NCBI GenBank assembly: GCA_040879025.1
Contig: JBBDLF010000039.1
Span: 153,283 to 217,282, forward strand
Direction of reading: 5' to 3'
Source: JBBDLF01 sp040879025
GTDB taxonomy: Bacteria > Pseudomonadota > Gammaproteobacteria > Pseudomonadales > Pseudohongiellaceae
DNA length: 64,000 bases
Below the pieces are notes generated by a model. That model worked only from the letters and a program-made list of their open reading frames with translations, was not told the origin of the DNA and searched no databases. How positions within the stretch are numbered: position 1 is the first letter of the stretch; each line of letters opens with the position of its first letter. Positions 1-7,825 of this stretch are shown here, one piece after another. The translations under genes were made by a program, and so were the position numbers.

Positions 1-571
1 AAGACACATTGAGTTCCGAGGCTCCCAGTTTCCCCATCGCGATGATCACCAGGGTCTGCTCGACATCTCCTTCGCCGGAGATCACGGGCCTGCCCCATTC
101 CCTGACGCTCCATTGCTGCAGAAGTTCAATGCATGCATGCAGGCAGGCATCAGCGAGAACGGTTACACGGCGGCAGGTACGGTACAAGTCCGCCTCACCC
201 AACAGGTCACACCACAGTATTTCGACGAACTCCTGGCGATGGAACCTGCGCAATATACGTTTCAGTTCCTCACCCGACTCCGCATACCCTGACTCGGACA
301 ACGGTTCGAGTTGTTTTCGCAACCGTTCCAGAACCCCGGCAAACCGCGTCTCGTTGCAAATTGTCCGCACCAGCAGTTCGGGACTGCCGATCGTTGCGTT
401 CGCGACGAAATCACTGCAGGCCCAGACCCTGTTGATCTTCTGCACGACAGCGGAATCCGCAAGTAACGCCGCAAGGGGTGGATGGGATAATGCGCCCTGC
501 TGCCGCGCGCGCTCCCAATAGCGTTGGACCGCGGGCTGCAGCGTTTTCGGGAGTAATTCAGTGCCTTGCAC
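1..571 (-). CDS. glnE: Glutamine synthetase adenylyltransferase/adenylyl-removing enzyme, N-terminal part
   Basis: In this family the enzyme adds AMP to, and removes it from, glutamine synthetase according to nitrogen status. Only about 190 codons are in the window; the frame runs open off the left edge. The last visible residues read AMGKLGASELNVS, the conserved GKLG-x-ELN entry to the N-terminal nucleotidyltransferase (deadenylylating) domain. The start is taken as the GTG at 571 (VQGTELLPKT...), which gives an N-terminus of normal length; no in-frame ATG is close upstream and the ribosome site is weak, so the start is uncertain. It lies 61 bp downstream of the GspE-like gene on the same strand. 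Family identity is firm from the motif and the preceding helical region. Confidence 0.9.
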   Translation of the reverse strand, partial: MQGTELLPKTLQPAVQRYWERARQQGALSHPPLAALLADSAVVQKINRVWACSDFVANATIGSPELLVRTICNETRFAGVLERLRKQLEPLSESGYAESGEELKRILRRFHRQEFVEILWCDLLGEADLYRTCRRVTVLADACLHACIELLQQWSVREWGRPVISGEGDVEQTLVIIAMGKLGASELNVS

Positions 572-632
572 GGTGCGTGATCCTGGTTTGCGGAGGTGAA
601 TACTTGCTGCGGTGGATATCGCTCGTTGGGCT

Positions 633-2429
633 CTATTGTCTGGCTTCCGGGGTTACCCGCAGCACTTCATTGACAGTGGTCAGGCCGGAGGCGACTTTCT
701 GTGCGCCGCTCAGTCGAAGACTGTGCATGCCTTCCTTGTAAGCCTGCTTGCGTAACGACGGGAGAGCTGATTTGTCATCGGCGAATTGCCGTAGAGTTTC
801 GGTAAGCACCATGACCTCATAAATACCTTCCCGGCCTTTGAATCCTGTTTCCCTGCATTCCAGACAACCTTGCTGGTCTGAGGCGCTGGCAGGGGGCTTG
901 ACCTTCCACGGCGATGTCAGAATTTCCCAGGCGTCGGGCTCCACCGGACCCTGCTTTTTACATGTCGGACAAAGCACGCGGACAAGGCGCTGCGCCATGA
1001 TGCCGACGACCGTCGCCTTGATCAGATAGGAAGGGACACCGATTTCCAGCAGTCGTGTTACGGCCGATGGCGCATCATTGGTATGCAGGGTGGTGAATAC
1101 CAGGTGGCCGGTAAGCGCTGCCTGAATGGCCATCTCGGCGGTTTCCAGATCGCGAATTTCCCCGATCATGATGATGTCCGGATCCTGTCGCAACAAAGCG
1201 CGCACGCCGTCTGCGAAATTCAGGTCGATATTTTCCTGAACCTGCATCTGGTTAAACGTACTCTCCACCATCTCTATCGGATCTTCAATCGTGCAGACAT
1301 TCACTTCTTCAGTGGCAAGCATTTTGAGCGTGGAATACAGCGTGGTTGTTTTTCCGCTTCCTGTCGGCCCGGTGATAATGACAATGCCATGGTTACAGGA
1401 GATGATCTCCTTCCATCGTTTCAGATCGTCATTGATCAGGCCGAGCTGTTCGAATGGCTTGAGCAGAACTTCCGGATCAAATATCCGCATCACCAGCTTT
1501 TCACCGAAAGCGGTCGGCAGGGTGGAAAGTCGCAGCTCAACTTCATTTCCGTTGGGGCTCTTGGTTTTGATACGGCCATCCTGCGGTTTCCGCTTTTCCG
1601 CCACGTTCATGCGCCCCAGTATTTTAAGTCGGCTGGTAACTGCATTGAGCACCTGCATCGGCAGGGAATAAACGGTATATAACACTCCATCAATGCGGAA
1701 TCTGATATTGCCTTTTTCCCTGCGCGGCTCAATGTGAATATCGCTGGCTCGCTGGTCAAAGGCGTATTGTAACAACCAGTCAACAACATTGACGATATGC
1801 TGGTCATTGGCTTCGGGATCCTTGACATTTCCCAGCTCCAGCAATTGCTCCAGATTGCCCAGGCTCTTTCTTTGCTGTCCGCCGCCTTCTGTGGCACGAT
1901 TGATGGAATTAACCAGGCTGTAAAACTCGGTGGTGAGGCGTTTGATTTCGACCGGATTGGATACCACACGGCGGATTTTTTTCTGCGTTACGTGTTCCAG
2001 ATCTTTCTCCCAAGAGGATACATAAGGCTCCGCGCTGGCGATAGTCACCTCGAATGCACTGACCTCCACGGCCAGAATGTGGTGGCGCTGGGTAAACGCA
2101 TAGGACATTACCTGGGTGATGGCGGGCACATCAATTTTGAGAGGATCGATCCGATAGTAAGGCTGATTGCACTGTTCGCTCAAAGACATGGTCAGTGTTT
2201 CTATATCCAGCGAACGTTTAGGAGACAGCCGGTCTGTCAGGTTCAGATCGGCAACGTAATGCAGCACATGCTTGCCGGGATTCGTCCCGGTACCGCGATT
2301 CTTGAGTGCATGGTCGAAATCATCATCGCCGATACGGCCGGATGCCAACAGACCTGCCAGAAATTGTTTCAGATCCACCAGGCTATTGGGAGGTGGCGGT
2401 TTCAATTTTGATTTTTCAGCTACGGTCAT
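633..2429 (-). CDS. GspE/PilB-family type II secretion / type IV pilus ATPase
   Basis: Hexameric cytoplasmic ATPase of the family that drives pilin or pseudopilin assembly. The 598 residues hold an N-terminal MshEN/GspE_N-like region (about 80-190), the N2 domain (about 215-330, with SDIHIEP), Walker A GPTGSGKTTT near 354, an Asp-box region around TIEDPIE, Walker B DPDIIMIGEIRD near 416, the His-box TGHLVFTTLHTND, and a C-terminal CPTC...CLEC pair that probably binds zinc. All catalytic motifs look intact. No gspF/pilC, pilin or secretin gene is next to it, so it is an orphan here; whether it serves a pilus, a type II system or something else cannot be decided. It follows the envelope cluster on the same strand after a 130 bp gap that contains a 6 bp CCCGGG inverted repeat. 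Confidence 0.9.
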   Translation of the reverse strand: MTVAEKSKLKPPPPNSLVDLKQFLAGLLASGRIGDDDFDHALKNRGTGTNPGKHVLHYVADLNLTDRLSPKRSLDIETLTMSLSEQCNQPYYRIDPLKIDVPAITQVMSYAFTQRHHILAVEVSAFEVTIASAEPYVSSWEKDLEHVTQKKIRRVVSNPVEIKRLTTEFYSLVNSINRATEGGGQQRKSLGNLEQLLELGNVKDPEANDQHIVNVVDWLLQYAFDQRASDIHIEPRREKGNIRFRIDGVLYTVYSLPMQVLNAVTSRLKILGRMNVAEKRKPQDGRIKTKSPNGNEVELRLSTLPTAFGEKLVMRIFDPEVLLKPFEQLGLINDDLKRWKEIISCNHGIVIITGPTGSGKTTTLYSTLKMLATEEVNVCTIEDPIEMVESTFNQMQVQENIDLNFADGVRALLRQDPDIIMIGEIRDLETAEMAIQAALTGHLVFTTLHTNDAPSAVTRLLEIGVPSYLIKATVVGIMAQRLVRVLCPTCKKQGPVEPDAWEILTSPWKVKPPASASDQQGCLECRETGFKGREGIYEVMVLTETLRQFADDKSALPSLRKQAYKEGMHSLRLSGAQKVASGLTTVNEVLRVTPEARQ

Positions 2430-2559
2430 AAACTACCCTTGGAACTGGCCACATCGCAGGCGGGCTACGTCGCTCGCGGAGCAGGTAGTTTATACCCCCG
2501 GGCCTGAAATACAAACCCGGGCGGGGAGTTTAAGGGGATTGGCGGCGTGGTGAAACGAC

Positions 2560-4080
2560 CTATTCGATCAGTTTTATCCAGTCTCCCCTGGCGGGTGTGC
2601 CGGTGGGATAATAGCCGTTGATCAGTCGCAGGGTTTCCTCGGGAAACTGCGCGATTTTGCTGTTCTGGCCGACGGTCTTGAAATCAAAAAACTCGCTGGC
2701 CTGTGCATATCTGATTTTCAGTTCATTGCCGTCGTGGAACTCGTTCCGCTGTATGGCGCGGAAACTACGAATTGACGCCAACAGCATCTCGTCAACCTCC
2801 TCATCGGTCACTTCGGATTCGCCGGCGTCAATCTCGCCCCGGAGAATGAAGGCCCGCGGCCCCAGGTAGATGACGCCGATCCGCTGCAGACCGCCCTCGT
2901 CAGTCTCTATGACTCCCGTATGCCCAAGCAGACCAAACTGGGAAAGGGTTTCTGATTTCTGCAGATTGGTGATTCCCAGCCGTTCCCGGATAAAGCTGCG
3001 CGGATCAATATTGGCCTGCATCCGTTGGGCTTCAATGTTGATGCTGCCCAACTCTCCTGTCGCACGGGCAGTGGTTGTGGTTTCCGCTATCGCCCAATCG
3101 GTCGGGAAAACGAGGGTATAGCCCAGCAATGACTGATAATACCGGTTGCGGTCGTCCCGGGTTCGCGACCCGGCGCTCTCACCCACCACCAGACCGGTCA
3201 GGTTGCCACGAAACACGCTGTCGTCCAGTTCCATAATCTCGTCTCTGGACAGCCCGGCCACCGCGTTTACCGCTTCATGCAGACGTGTGTCATTACGGGG
3301 GTGGGTGGCGAACAAGCCATGGTAGCTGCCTTGGTTGTTTCGGGTCAGACGGTTGAAATCTTCCTGGTTCTTCAGCACGGTAACCACATCGATCACTGCG
3401 GAAGGATCGTAGCCTGCCTGATAAAGGTACTCGGCGCCAAGCCGGTCAGCCTCCAGTTCCAGCTCCCTGCCAAATCCACTCAACCCGGTCTGGGCCCAGA
3501 TAGACGCCACTTCGCTGATTTGTGAGCCGATAAAGCCACTGCCGGTCGCCACTGCTGTAACAAACCCGCCAACGCCGGCCGCTACATTGGTGAACCTGCC
3601 CCGGGCATGAGCCTGGACTGAATGACGCGCGGTAATATGGCCGATTTCGTGAGCCAGCACCGCGGCAAGCTGTGCTTCGTTGTTCATGTACGTCAGCAAC
3701 CCGCGATTGACGTAGACGTAGCCGCCGGGCAAGGCGAAGGCGTTAATTTCCGGGCTGTCGATTATCGTGAAATGATACTCAAGGTCTGGCCGGTGGCTGG
3801 TTGCGGCCACCCGGTTCCCCACTTCGGTTACATAAGCCAGCAGTTCCTCGTCTTCATAGACAGGCTGACTGGCGAGAATTTTCTCATGCTCCTCCTGACC
3901 GATTTCCACTTCGCCACTTTCGGACATAAGGACCAGGTTGCCCTGGCCGGTCGCGGGATTAATAGCGCAAGAATTAAGCAAAGGACCCAGCGCCAGGACA
4001 CATGCCAGAACCAGATACCGTTGCCCGAAATCGCAACAAGGGAACCTGTGAGGTAATACTGTCTGCCTGATAACTCGCAT
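2560..4080 (-). CDS. M48-family zinc metalloprotease, lipoprotein
   Basis: Envelope zinc protease of the M48 (BepA/LoiP-like) group. Starting at the ATG at 4080 it has 506 residues; that start has AGGTG seven bases upstream, better than a GTG at 4101. The N-terminus is a signal peptide ending in the lipobox-like LLNSC, followed by NPATGQ, typical of M48 lipoproteins. The catalytic motif HEIGH is at about 144-148 and the third ligand region ELEADRLGAEY near 208-218. The C-terminal half (about 280-506) is not a TPR and resembles the extra domain of YggG-like relatives only loosely. It is the last gene of the thirteen-gene envelope run, 27 bp after the preceding lipoprotein, and may perform quality control or maturation for that complex (inference). 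Confidence 0.85.
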   Translation of the reverse strand: MRVIRQTVLPHRFPCCDFGQRYLVLACVLALGPLLNSCAINPATGQGNLVLMSESGEVEIGQEEHEKILASQPVYEDEELLAYVTEVGNRVAATSHRPDLEYHFTIIDSPEINAFALPGGYVYVNRGLLTYMNNEAQLAAVLAHEIGHITARHSVQAHARGRFTNVAAGVGGFVTAVATGSGFIGSQISEVASIWAQTGLSGFGRELELEADRLGAEYLYQAGYDPSAVIDVVTVLKNQEDFNRLTRNNQGSYHGLFATHPRNDTRLHEAVNAVAGLSRDEIMELDDSVFRGNLTGLVVGESAGSRTRDDRNRYYQSLLGYTLVFPTDWAIAETTTTARATGELGSINIEAQRMQANIDPRSFIRERLGITNLQKSETLSQFGLLGHTGVIETDEGGLQRIGVIYLGPRAFILRGEIDAGESEVTDEEVDEMLLASIRSFRAIQRNEFHDGNELKIRYAQASEFFDFKTVGQNSKIAQFPEETLRLINGYYPTGTPARGDWIKLIE

Positions 4081-4107
4081 CAAATCACCTGCCCGCAGCA
4101 CACCAGG

Positions 4108-4797
4108 TTACGTGCTGCCACGTACAAATTGTTTCAACTGATCAGCCAAACTGCTGCAGGCATTGGCCTCAACCCGGGCAATCAGCGGTATGGGTATGAC
4201 CACGGCCGGAAGGTAGGATTGCCCTGTCGCGTCAGTGCTGATTGTCCCGACCGAGGAGAGTGTATCCATGTCCCAGACCCTGGCGTCAAAATTGGAATCA
4301 TCCTCCCAGGAGCCAAAACCGAAGCAACCACCACCGCCAGGGCCGATGGCGCAGGAGATGGATCCCGTGCGGCCCGAGGTTTCGGTAAAACCGTCAACCC
4401 AGACGATATAGCGGATGCCGTAGTCCTCGATCTTGTCGGCCACCAGCTCTTCCGCCATCAGGCGTTCCAGATCACCGGTTCGCAGTGGAGCGGTACGAGG
4501 CTCAAACCAGGGGAACAAGGCATCGACAAATTCCTGCTCCGGCACGACGTTGATCCGGTTGTCACCCCGGTTCATGCGGTCTCCGACGCAATTTACAAAG
4601 TCGGAACCGGTCTCGTAGTCGCTGGCCTGGCGGCGCCCCAGAATAACGATGGACTCGCCGCTCTCAATCCCGGTTGCGCCCTGCCTGAATTCATCCACGG
4701 TGGTGCTGGTACAGGCTCCCAGCATAAATGAACCCAAGAGCAGGAGTCCCGCGGGCACGGAACTGCCGGATGGTAAAAAGGCTGCATGAAATCTCAT
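4108..4797 (-). CDS. Predicted lipoprotein of unknown function
   Basis: Not recognised. 229 residues from the ATG at 4797, chosen because GAGGTG lies just upstream and because the longer frame (to 4902) would run into the previous gene. A signal peptide ends in the lipobox MLGAC, so the protein should be lipidated. The mature part has a mixed alpha/beta look with three further cysteines, two of them around a glycine run (CAIGPGGGGC at about 150-160) that could form a disulfide loop, and a hydrophobic stretch VVIPIPLIA near 200. It lies between another lipoprotein (74 bp upstream) and the M48 protease in the envelope run. Its role there is unknown. Confidence 0.7.
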   Translation of the reverse strand: MRFHAAFLPSGSSVPAGLLLLGSFMLGACTSTTVDEFRQGATGIESGESIVILGRRQASDYETGSDFVNCVGDRMNRGDNRINVVPEQEFVDALFPWFEPRTAPLRTGDLERLMAEELVADKIEDYGIRYIVWVDGFTETSGRTGSISCAIGPGGGGCFGFGSWEDDSNFDARVWDMDTLSSVGTISTDATGQSYLPAVVIPIPLIARVEANACSSLADQLKQFVRGST

Positions 4798-4871
4798 AAG
4801 CACCTCATAGTGTGAAATCCGCCAGGCCGCCACTGCAGCCAGGGGAACATCTTGATAATCTGGTCCGCCTG

Positions 4872-5495
4872 TTAGGTCCCTGCGGGCCGGCTGGCCAGCC
4901 AATCTCTCACTTCAGGGACCTCCGGAAAACTCAGGGTAAAACTCGATCCCAGATCCCTTAATGCGACAATCGCCGCGTCGTTAATAGCGTCCTCATCGGA
5001 ACGGAACGTTTCCTGGGGCGTCTTGCCGTAGGCGGTAAGCACCCAGTCCGCAATGTAATCTCCTTCACCCGACAGCAGGCGCATATTGTACTTGACCCAT
5101 ACTTCATACACGTCCAGCTTGGTCTTCTGTGGCAAAGCCAGCTGAAATTCCTCAATACCGGGAACGAAGATCGCATCCACACCTGCACGTCGGGCTTCGT
5201 CCATGGAATCAACAAACGTGACCCTCTCAAACATGGCCGGCAATACCGCGTCGAACAGGCCGATGTGAGAACTGCCGCTCTGGATATCGAATTCCTCCGC
5301 GCCGGTCTCCGAATATTCTATGTAATTGAAATCACGCAACGCTTCTTCATAAATGACAGCCACATTCAGCGCCAGTGGCCTGACATTGGGAGTCGGATAA
5401 CTTCCTTCGATGACGACTTCATTCACGCCGCATGCCGTCATTAACAGAAACAGGGCGGTGATTGATAGTGCTCTTGCCGGTGTTGCTTGATTCAC
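4872..5495 (-). CDS. Predicted lipoprotein of unknown function
   Basis: Not recognised. 207 residues with a short signal peptide and the lipobox LMTAC around residue 22, hence a probable outer-membrane or periplasm-facing lipoprotein. The mature sequence opens with VNEVVIEGSYPTPNV and contains a segment (DAIFVPGIEEFQLALPQ) like the beta-strand cores of small lipoproteins that assemble on envelope complexes. A GGGAGA element precedes the ATG. The 192 bp leader upstream contains an eight-unit tandem repeat (see that entry) in which the preceding vWA gene also ends. Fifth from last gene group in the envelope run; function unknown. Confidence 0.7.
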   Translation of the reverse strand: MNQATPARALSITALFLLMTACGVNEVVIEGSYPTPNVRPLALNVAVIYEEALRDFNYIEYSETGAEEFDIQSGSSHIGLFDAVLPAMFERVTFVDSMDEARRAGVDAIFVPGIEEFQLALPQKTKLDVYEVWVKYNMRLLSGEGDYIADWVLTAYGKTPQETFRSDEDAINDAAIVALRDLGSSFTLSFPEVPEVRDWLASRPAGT

Positions 5496-5594
5496 GCTGT
5501 CTCCCGAAGCCCTGTCACGAGCTCCTGTTGGAAAATTGCCGGTTTGCTGACGCTTACCATGCCCGATCTGTTCGACCTTTCATTTTTTCCGGCC

Positions 5595-5690
5595 TGTACT
5601 CTGACCTTTACTCTGACCTGTACTCCGACACTATACTCCGGGCCCTGTACTCCGCCCTATACTCCGACCCTATACTCCGACCCTATACTA
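5595..5690. repeat. Imperfect 12-14 bp tandem repeat between a vWA gene and a lipoprotein gene
   Basis: Eight copies of a unit close to TATACTCCGACCC on the plus strand. The TACT core recurs at 5597, 5609, 5621, 5634, 5648, 5660, 5673 and 5686, so the period is 12-14 bp. The TAG stop codon of the vWA gene (5690-5688) lies inside the last unit, and the array fills half of the leader of the next gene on the minus strand. Read on that strand each unit contains GGAGTATAG, which looks like a ribosome site followed by a -10-like hexamer. Confidence 0.85.
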
Positions 5691-6686
5691 TTGTGAGCTG
5701 TTCAACCCTATGAAAGTTCCGCCGTTGCGTTGGGTCAGTTCGCGCATCAGATTGGTAAATCGGTAAACACTCTGCTGAAAACGTCGCTCGTACAGGAAAA
5801 TATTGGGGAACCCGATGCCGTGAACTCTCACCAGTCTGTTCCCATTTTCGTCCTCCCTGTTGATCCGATCAACAGTTTGCAGCACCTGAGTAATAGACCC
5901 GCCCGGCTGAAAATCATCACCAAGGACATAAACACTGATTTTCTTGTCCGGAGAGTAAAAATTGCTGATCGCCCGGGTAACGCCTTCGACGGGACTGCTG
6001 TTACTGTAAGGCGTCCAGGTCCGCAGCGTCGCCAGTATCTGCTGTCTGCGGCCCGGCGTATCAGGTATCCATTCATTCCGGTAACTGTCGAACATGTAGT
6101 CCCCCATGTCGTTCATCACCTGAATGCCCTTCACTTCGGGATACACATTAAGAGTGTCGTCAATCACTTCGAGCATCTTGTTCCAGCTGGTGTTAACCAT
6201 ACTGCCCGAAGTGTCTATGACGAAAATGATGTACTCGCTGTCGACGGGAACGCCGCCGATCATATTGTTTTCCCTGTTGAAGCTCTCCCCGAGCAATCGC
6301 TCCATCTCTGCCGTCAGGTTTTGCCTGGCCATGGCCAGCCTCCCCAGTTCAGCTTCGGTGTCGTCGGTGTCCTCGACCGACGCAACATAGGAGCTGCGAA
6401 TCTGCGACAGGTCCCGTTGCAGAATCGCGATACGCTCCTTGTAGGCTGACAGTTGTTCCTGCTTGGCGTTCAGGTCGCGGTTGAGAATCGCCGTTTCCCC
6501 ACGCATCGCGAACAGCTCGGCCTGCAGCTCCTTTATAGAGTCTGCCGGGTTGAGGTCGGTCACTTCCAGCGCCACCGGCTCTGACGTATCGGTGATCATC
6601 AGCAACAGGATGATCGCGCCGAAACCACAGGAAATCACATCCAGAAAGGCGATGCTGAAGGAATCTGTTTCGCGATTTCGTTTCAT
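5688..6686 (-). CDS. vWA-domain protein with ExbD/MotB-like N-terminal membrane segment (second of two)
   Basis: 332 residues. A short basic N-terminus is followed by one membrane segment with the motif AFLDVISCGFGA (about 14-25), a long heptad-rich coiled coil (about 48-135), and a von Willebrand A domain from about 150 with the MIDAS start VIDTSGSM. A later acidic pair (VLGDD) may supply the third MIDAS site. The layout (Asp in the single membrane helix, then a periplasmic domain) parallels ExbD, TolR and MotB, but the periplasmic domain is a vWA rather than a peptidoglycan-binding fold. It follows its paralogue by 38 bp and stands near the MotA/ExbB-like gene, so I infer it is one half of a heteromeric stator partner. 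No characterised family could be assigned. Confidence 0.8.
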   Translation of the reverse strand: MKRNRETDSFSIAFLDVISCGFGAIILLLMITDTSEPVALEVTDLNPADSIKELQAELFAMRGETAILNRDLNAKQEQLSAYKERIAILQRDLSQIRSSYVASVEDTDDTEAELGRLAMARQNLTAEMERLLGESFNRENNMIGGVPVDSEYIIFVIDTSGSMVNTSWNKMLEVIDDTLNVYPEVKGIQVMNDMGDYMFDSYRNEWIPDTPGRRQQILATLRTWTPYSNSSPVEGVTRAISNFYSPDKKISVYVLGDDFQPGGSITQVLQTVDRINREDENGNRLVRVHGIGFPNIFLYERRFQQSVYRFTNLMRELTQRNGGTFIGLNSSQ

Positions 6687-6724
6687 TATCGTTTCAATAT
6701 TCCCCGATTGCCGTTCTCAACCGC

Positions 6725-7825
6725 TCAAGGCCAGTCCCGTGACGGCGTCATGAAGGATCCCTGGGTGTACTGCGATAGCTGCCAGTAGGCCGCAGCCGCA
6801 CTGGGATCACCCTCCAGTGGCATAAGTATGATATTGACCGGAATTCCCTCCGGTAACTGTTCAACGGCGTCCTGGTATAACTCGAGGCGATCGCTCGGAC
6901 TGACGACACTGCCGGAGTTGCGGCCCAGACCCAGGGTCGGCAGGCCGTCTGTAATCAGAAAAATATTATCGGGCAGTTGCGGAAATTGCGCGATGGCCTG
7001 GAACAGCGCCGCCAGATTGGTACCGTTTTCCGGTACCAGTTGTTCCACGGTCCCTATTATCCCGTCAAGCTGCTCGCGGTCCGCCACTTCAAGCCACTGA
7101 TTCTCAGAGCCGGCGAGAATGGGCCTGGGCTCCTCGTTGAAACTGTAGATCTGATAACGGCTGGTTATCGGAAGCTGGCTGCTGATCCAATCCACTGATC
7201 TGACAACACGCTTCCATTTTGGTGACTGGATTTTGCGGTCATCCGGCAAATTGCGCGTGCGAATAATGTTTACCAGCGTCTCATCAAGCATACTGGCCGA
7301 GTTGTCCACCAGGATCATGATGCGATTGCCGCCCAGATACAGCCCGCTCAAATATTGCCTGTCGCCCTCGCCCAGAAATTCCCTTGCATTGTTACCCTCA
7401 CGCTCCAGAGCGGACTCCTGCAGCCGTAATAACTCCTCCTCCAGAGCGGCAATCTCGACGCGCATTCGCGTAATGTCCTCTTCGCGGCCGGCACTGGAGC
7501 CTTCCAGCTCCGCCAGCTGCTGCATGAAATCCTCTATCTGTTGCTGTACGCGATCGATAAGACCTTCCGCTGTCACGACCTCCAGACTCACATCAGCGAT
7601 GGTATTGCGTATCTGGACCAGCCCTTCACGACCGGCCAGCACTTCCTCCTCCAGCAGGCTCACTTCGGCCTGGATCAGGGGGTCGCCCTCGGTTGCCTGT
7701 AAAGACGCGCTGTGATCGAGAATAAGGAACAATAGCACTACCGCCCCAAACCCGCAGGACATCACATCAAGAAATGCCAATGTCACCGGGTTGAAAGCCC
7801 GGCGCTTCATGCGGCGCCTAGACAT
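6725..7825 (-). CDS. vWA-domain protein with ExbD/MotB-like N-terminal membrane segment (first of two)
   Basis: 366 residues from the ATG at 7825, which overlaps the stop of the upstream gene (ATGTCTAG) and suggests coupled translation; an ATG at 7810 is the alternative. Membrane segment near residues 16-35 with AFLDVMSCGFGA, almost identical to the next gene, then a coiled coil (about 45-135) and a vWA domain (about 160-366). MIDAS residues are visible: LVDNSASM, and ITDGLPTLG as the distal Asp site. An apparently intact MIDAS suggests metal-dependent binding of a protein ligand. Position between the actin-like gene and the second vWA gene indicates they act together. Confidence 0.8.
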   Translation of the reverse strand: MSRRRMKRRAFNPVTLAFLDVMSCGFGAVVLLFLILDHSASLQATEGDPLIQAEVSLLEEEVLAGREGLVQIRNTIADVSLEVVTAEGLIDRVQQQIEDFMQQLAELEGSSAGREEDITRMRVEIAALEEELLRLQESALEREGNNAREFLGEGDRQYLSGLYLGGNRIMILVDNSASMLDETLVNIIRTRNLPDDRKIQSPKWKRVVRSVDWISSQLPITSRYQIYSFNEEPRPILAGSENQWLEVADREQLDGIIGTVEQLVPENGTNLAALFQAIAQFPQLPDNIFLITDGLPTLGLGRNSGSVVSPSDRLELYQDAVEQLPEGIPVNIILMPLEGDPSAAAAYWQLSQYTQGSFMTPSRDWP

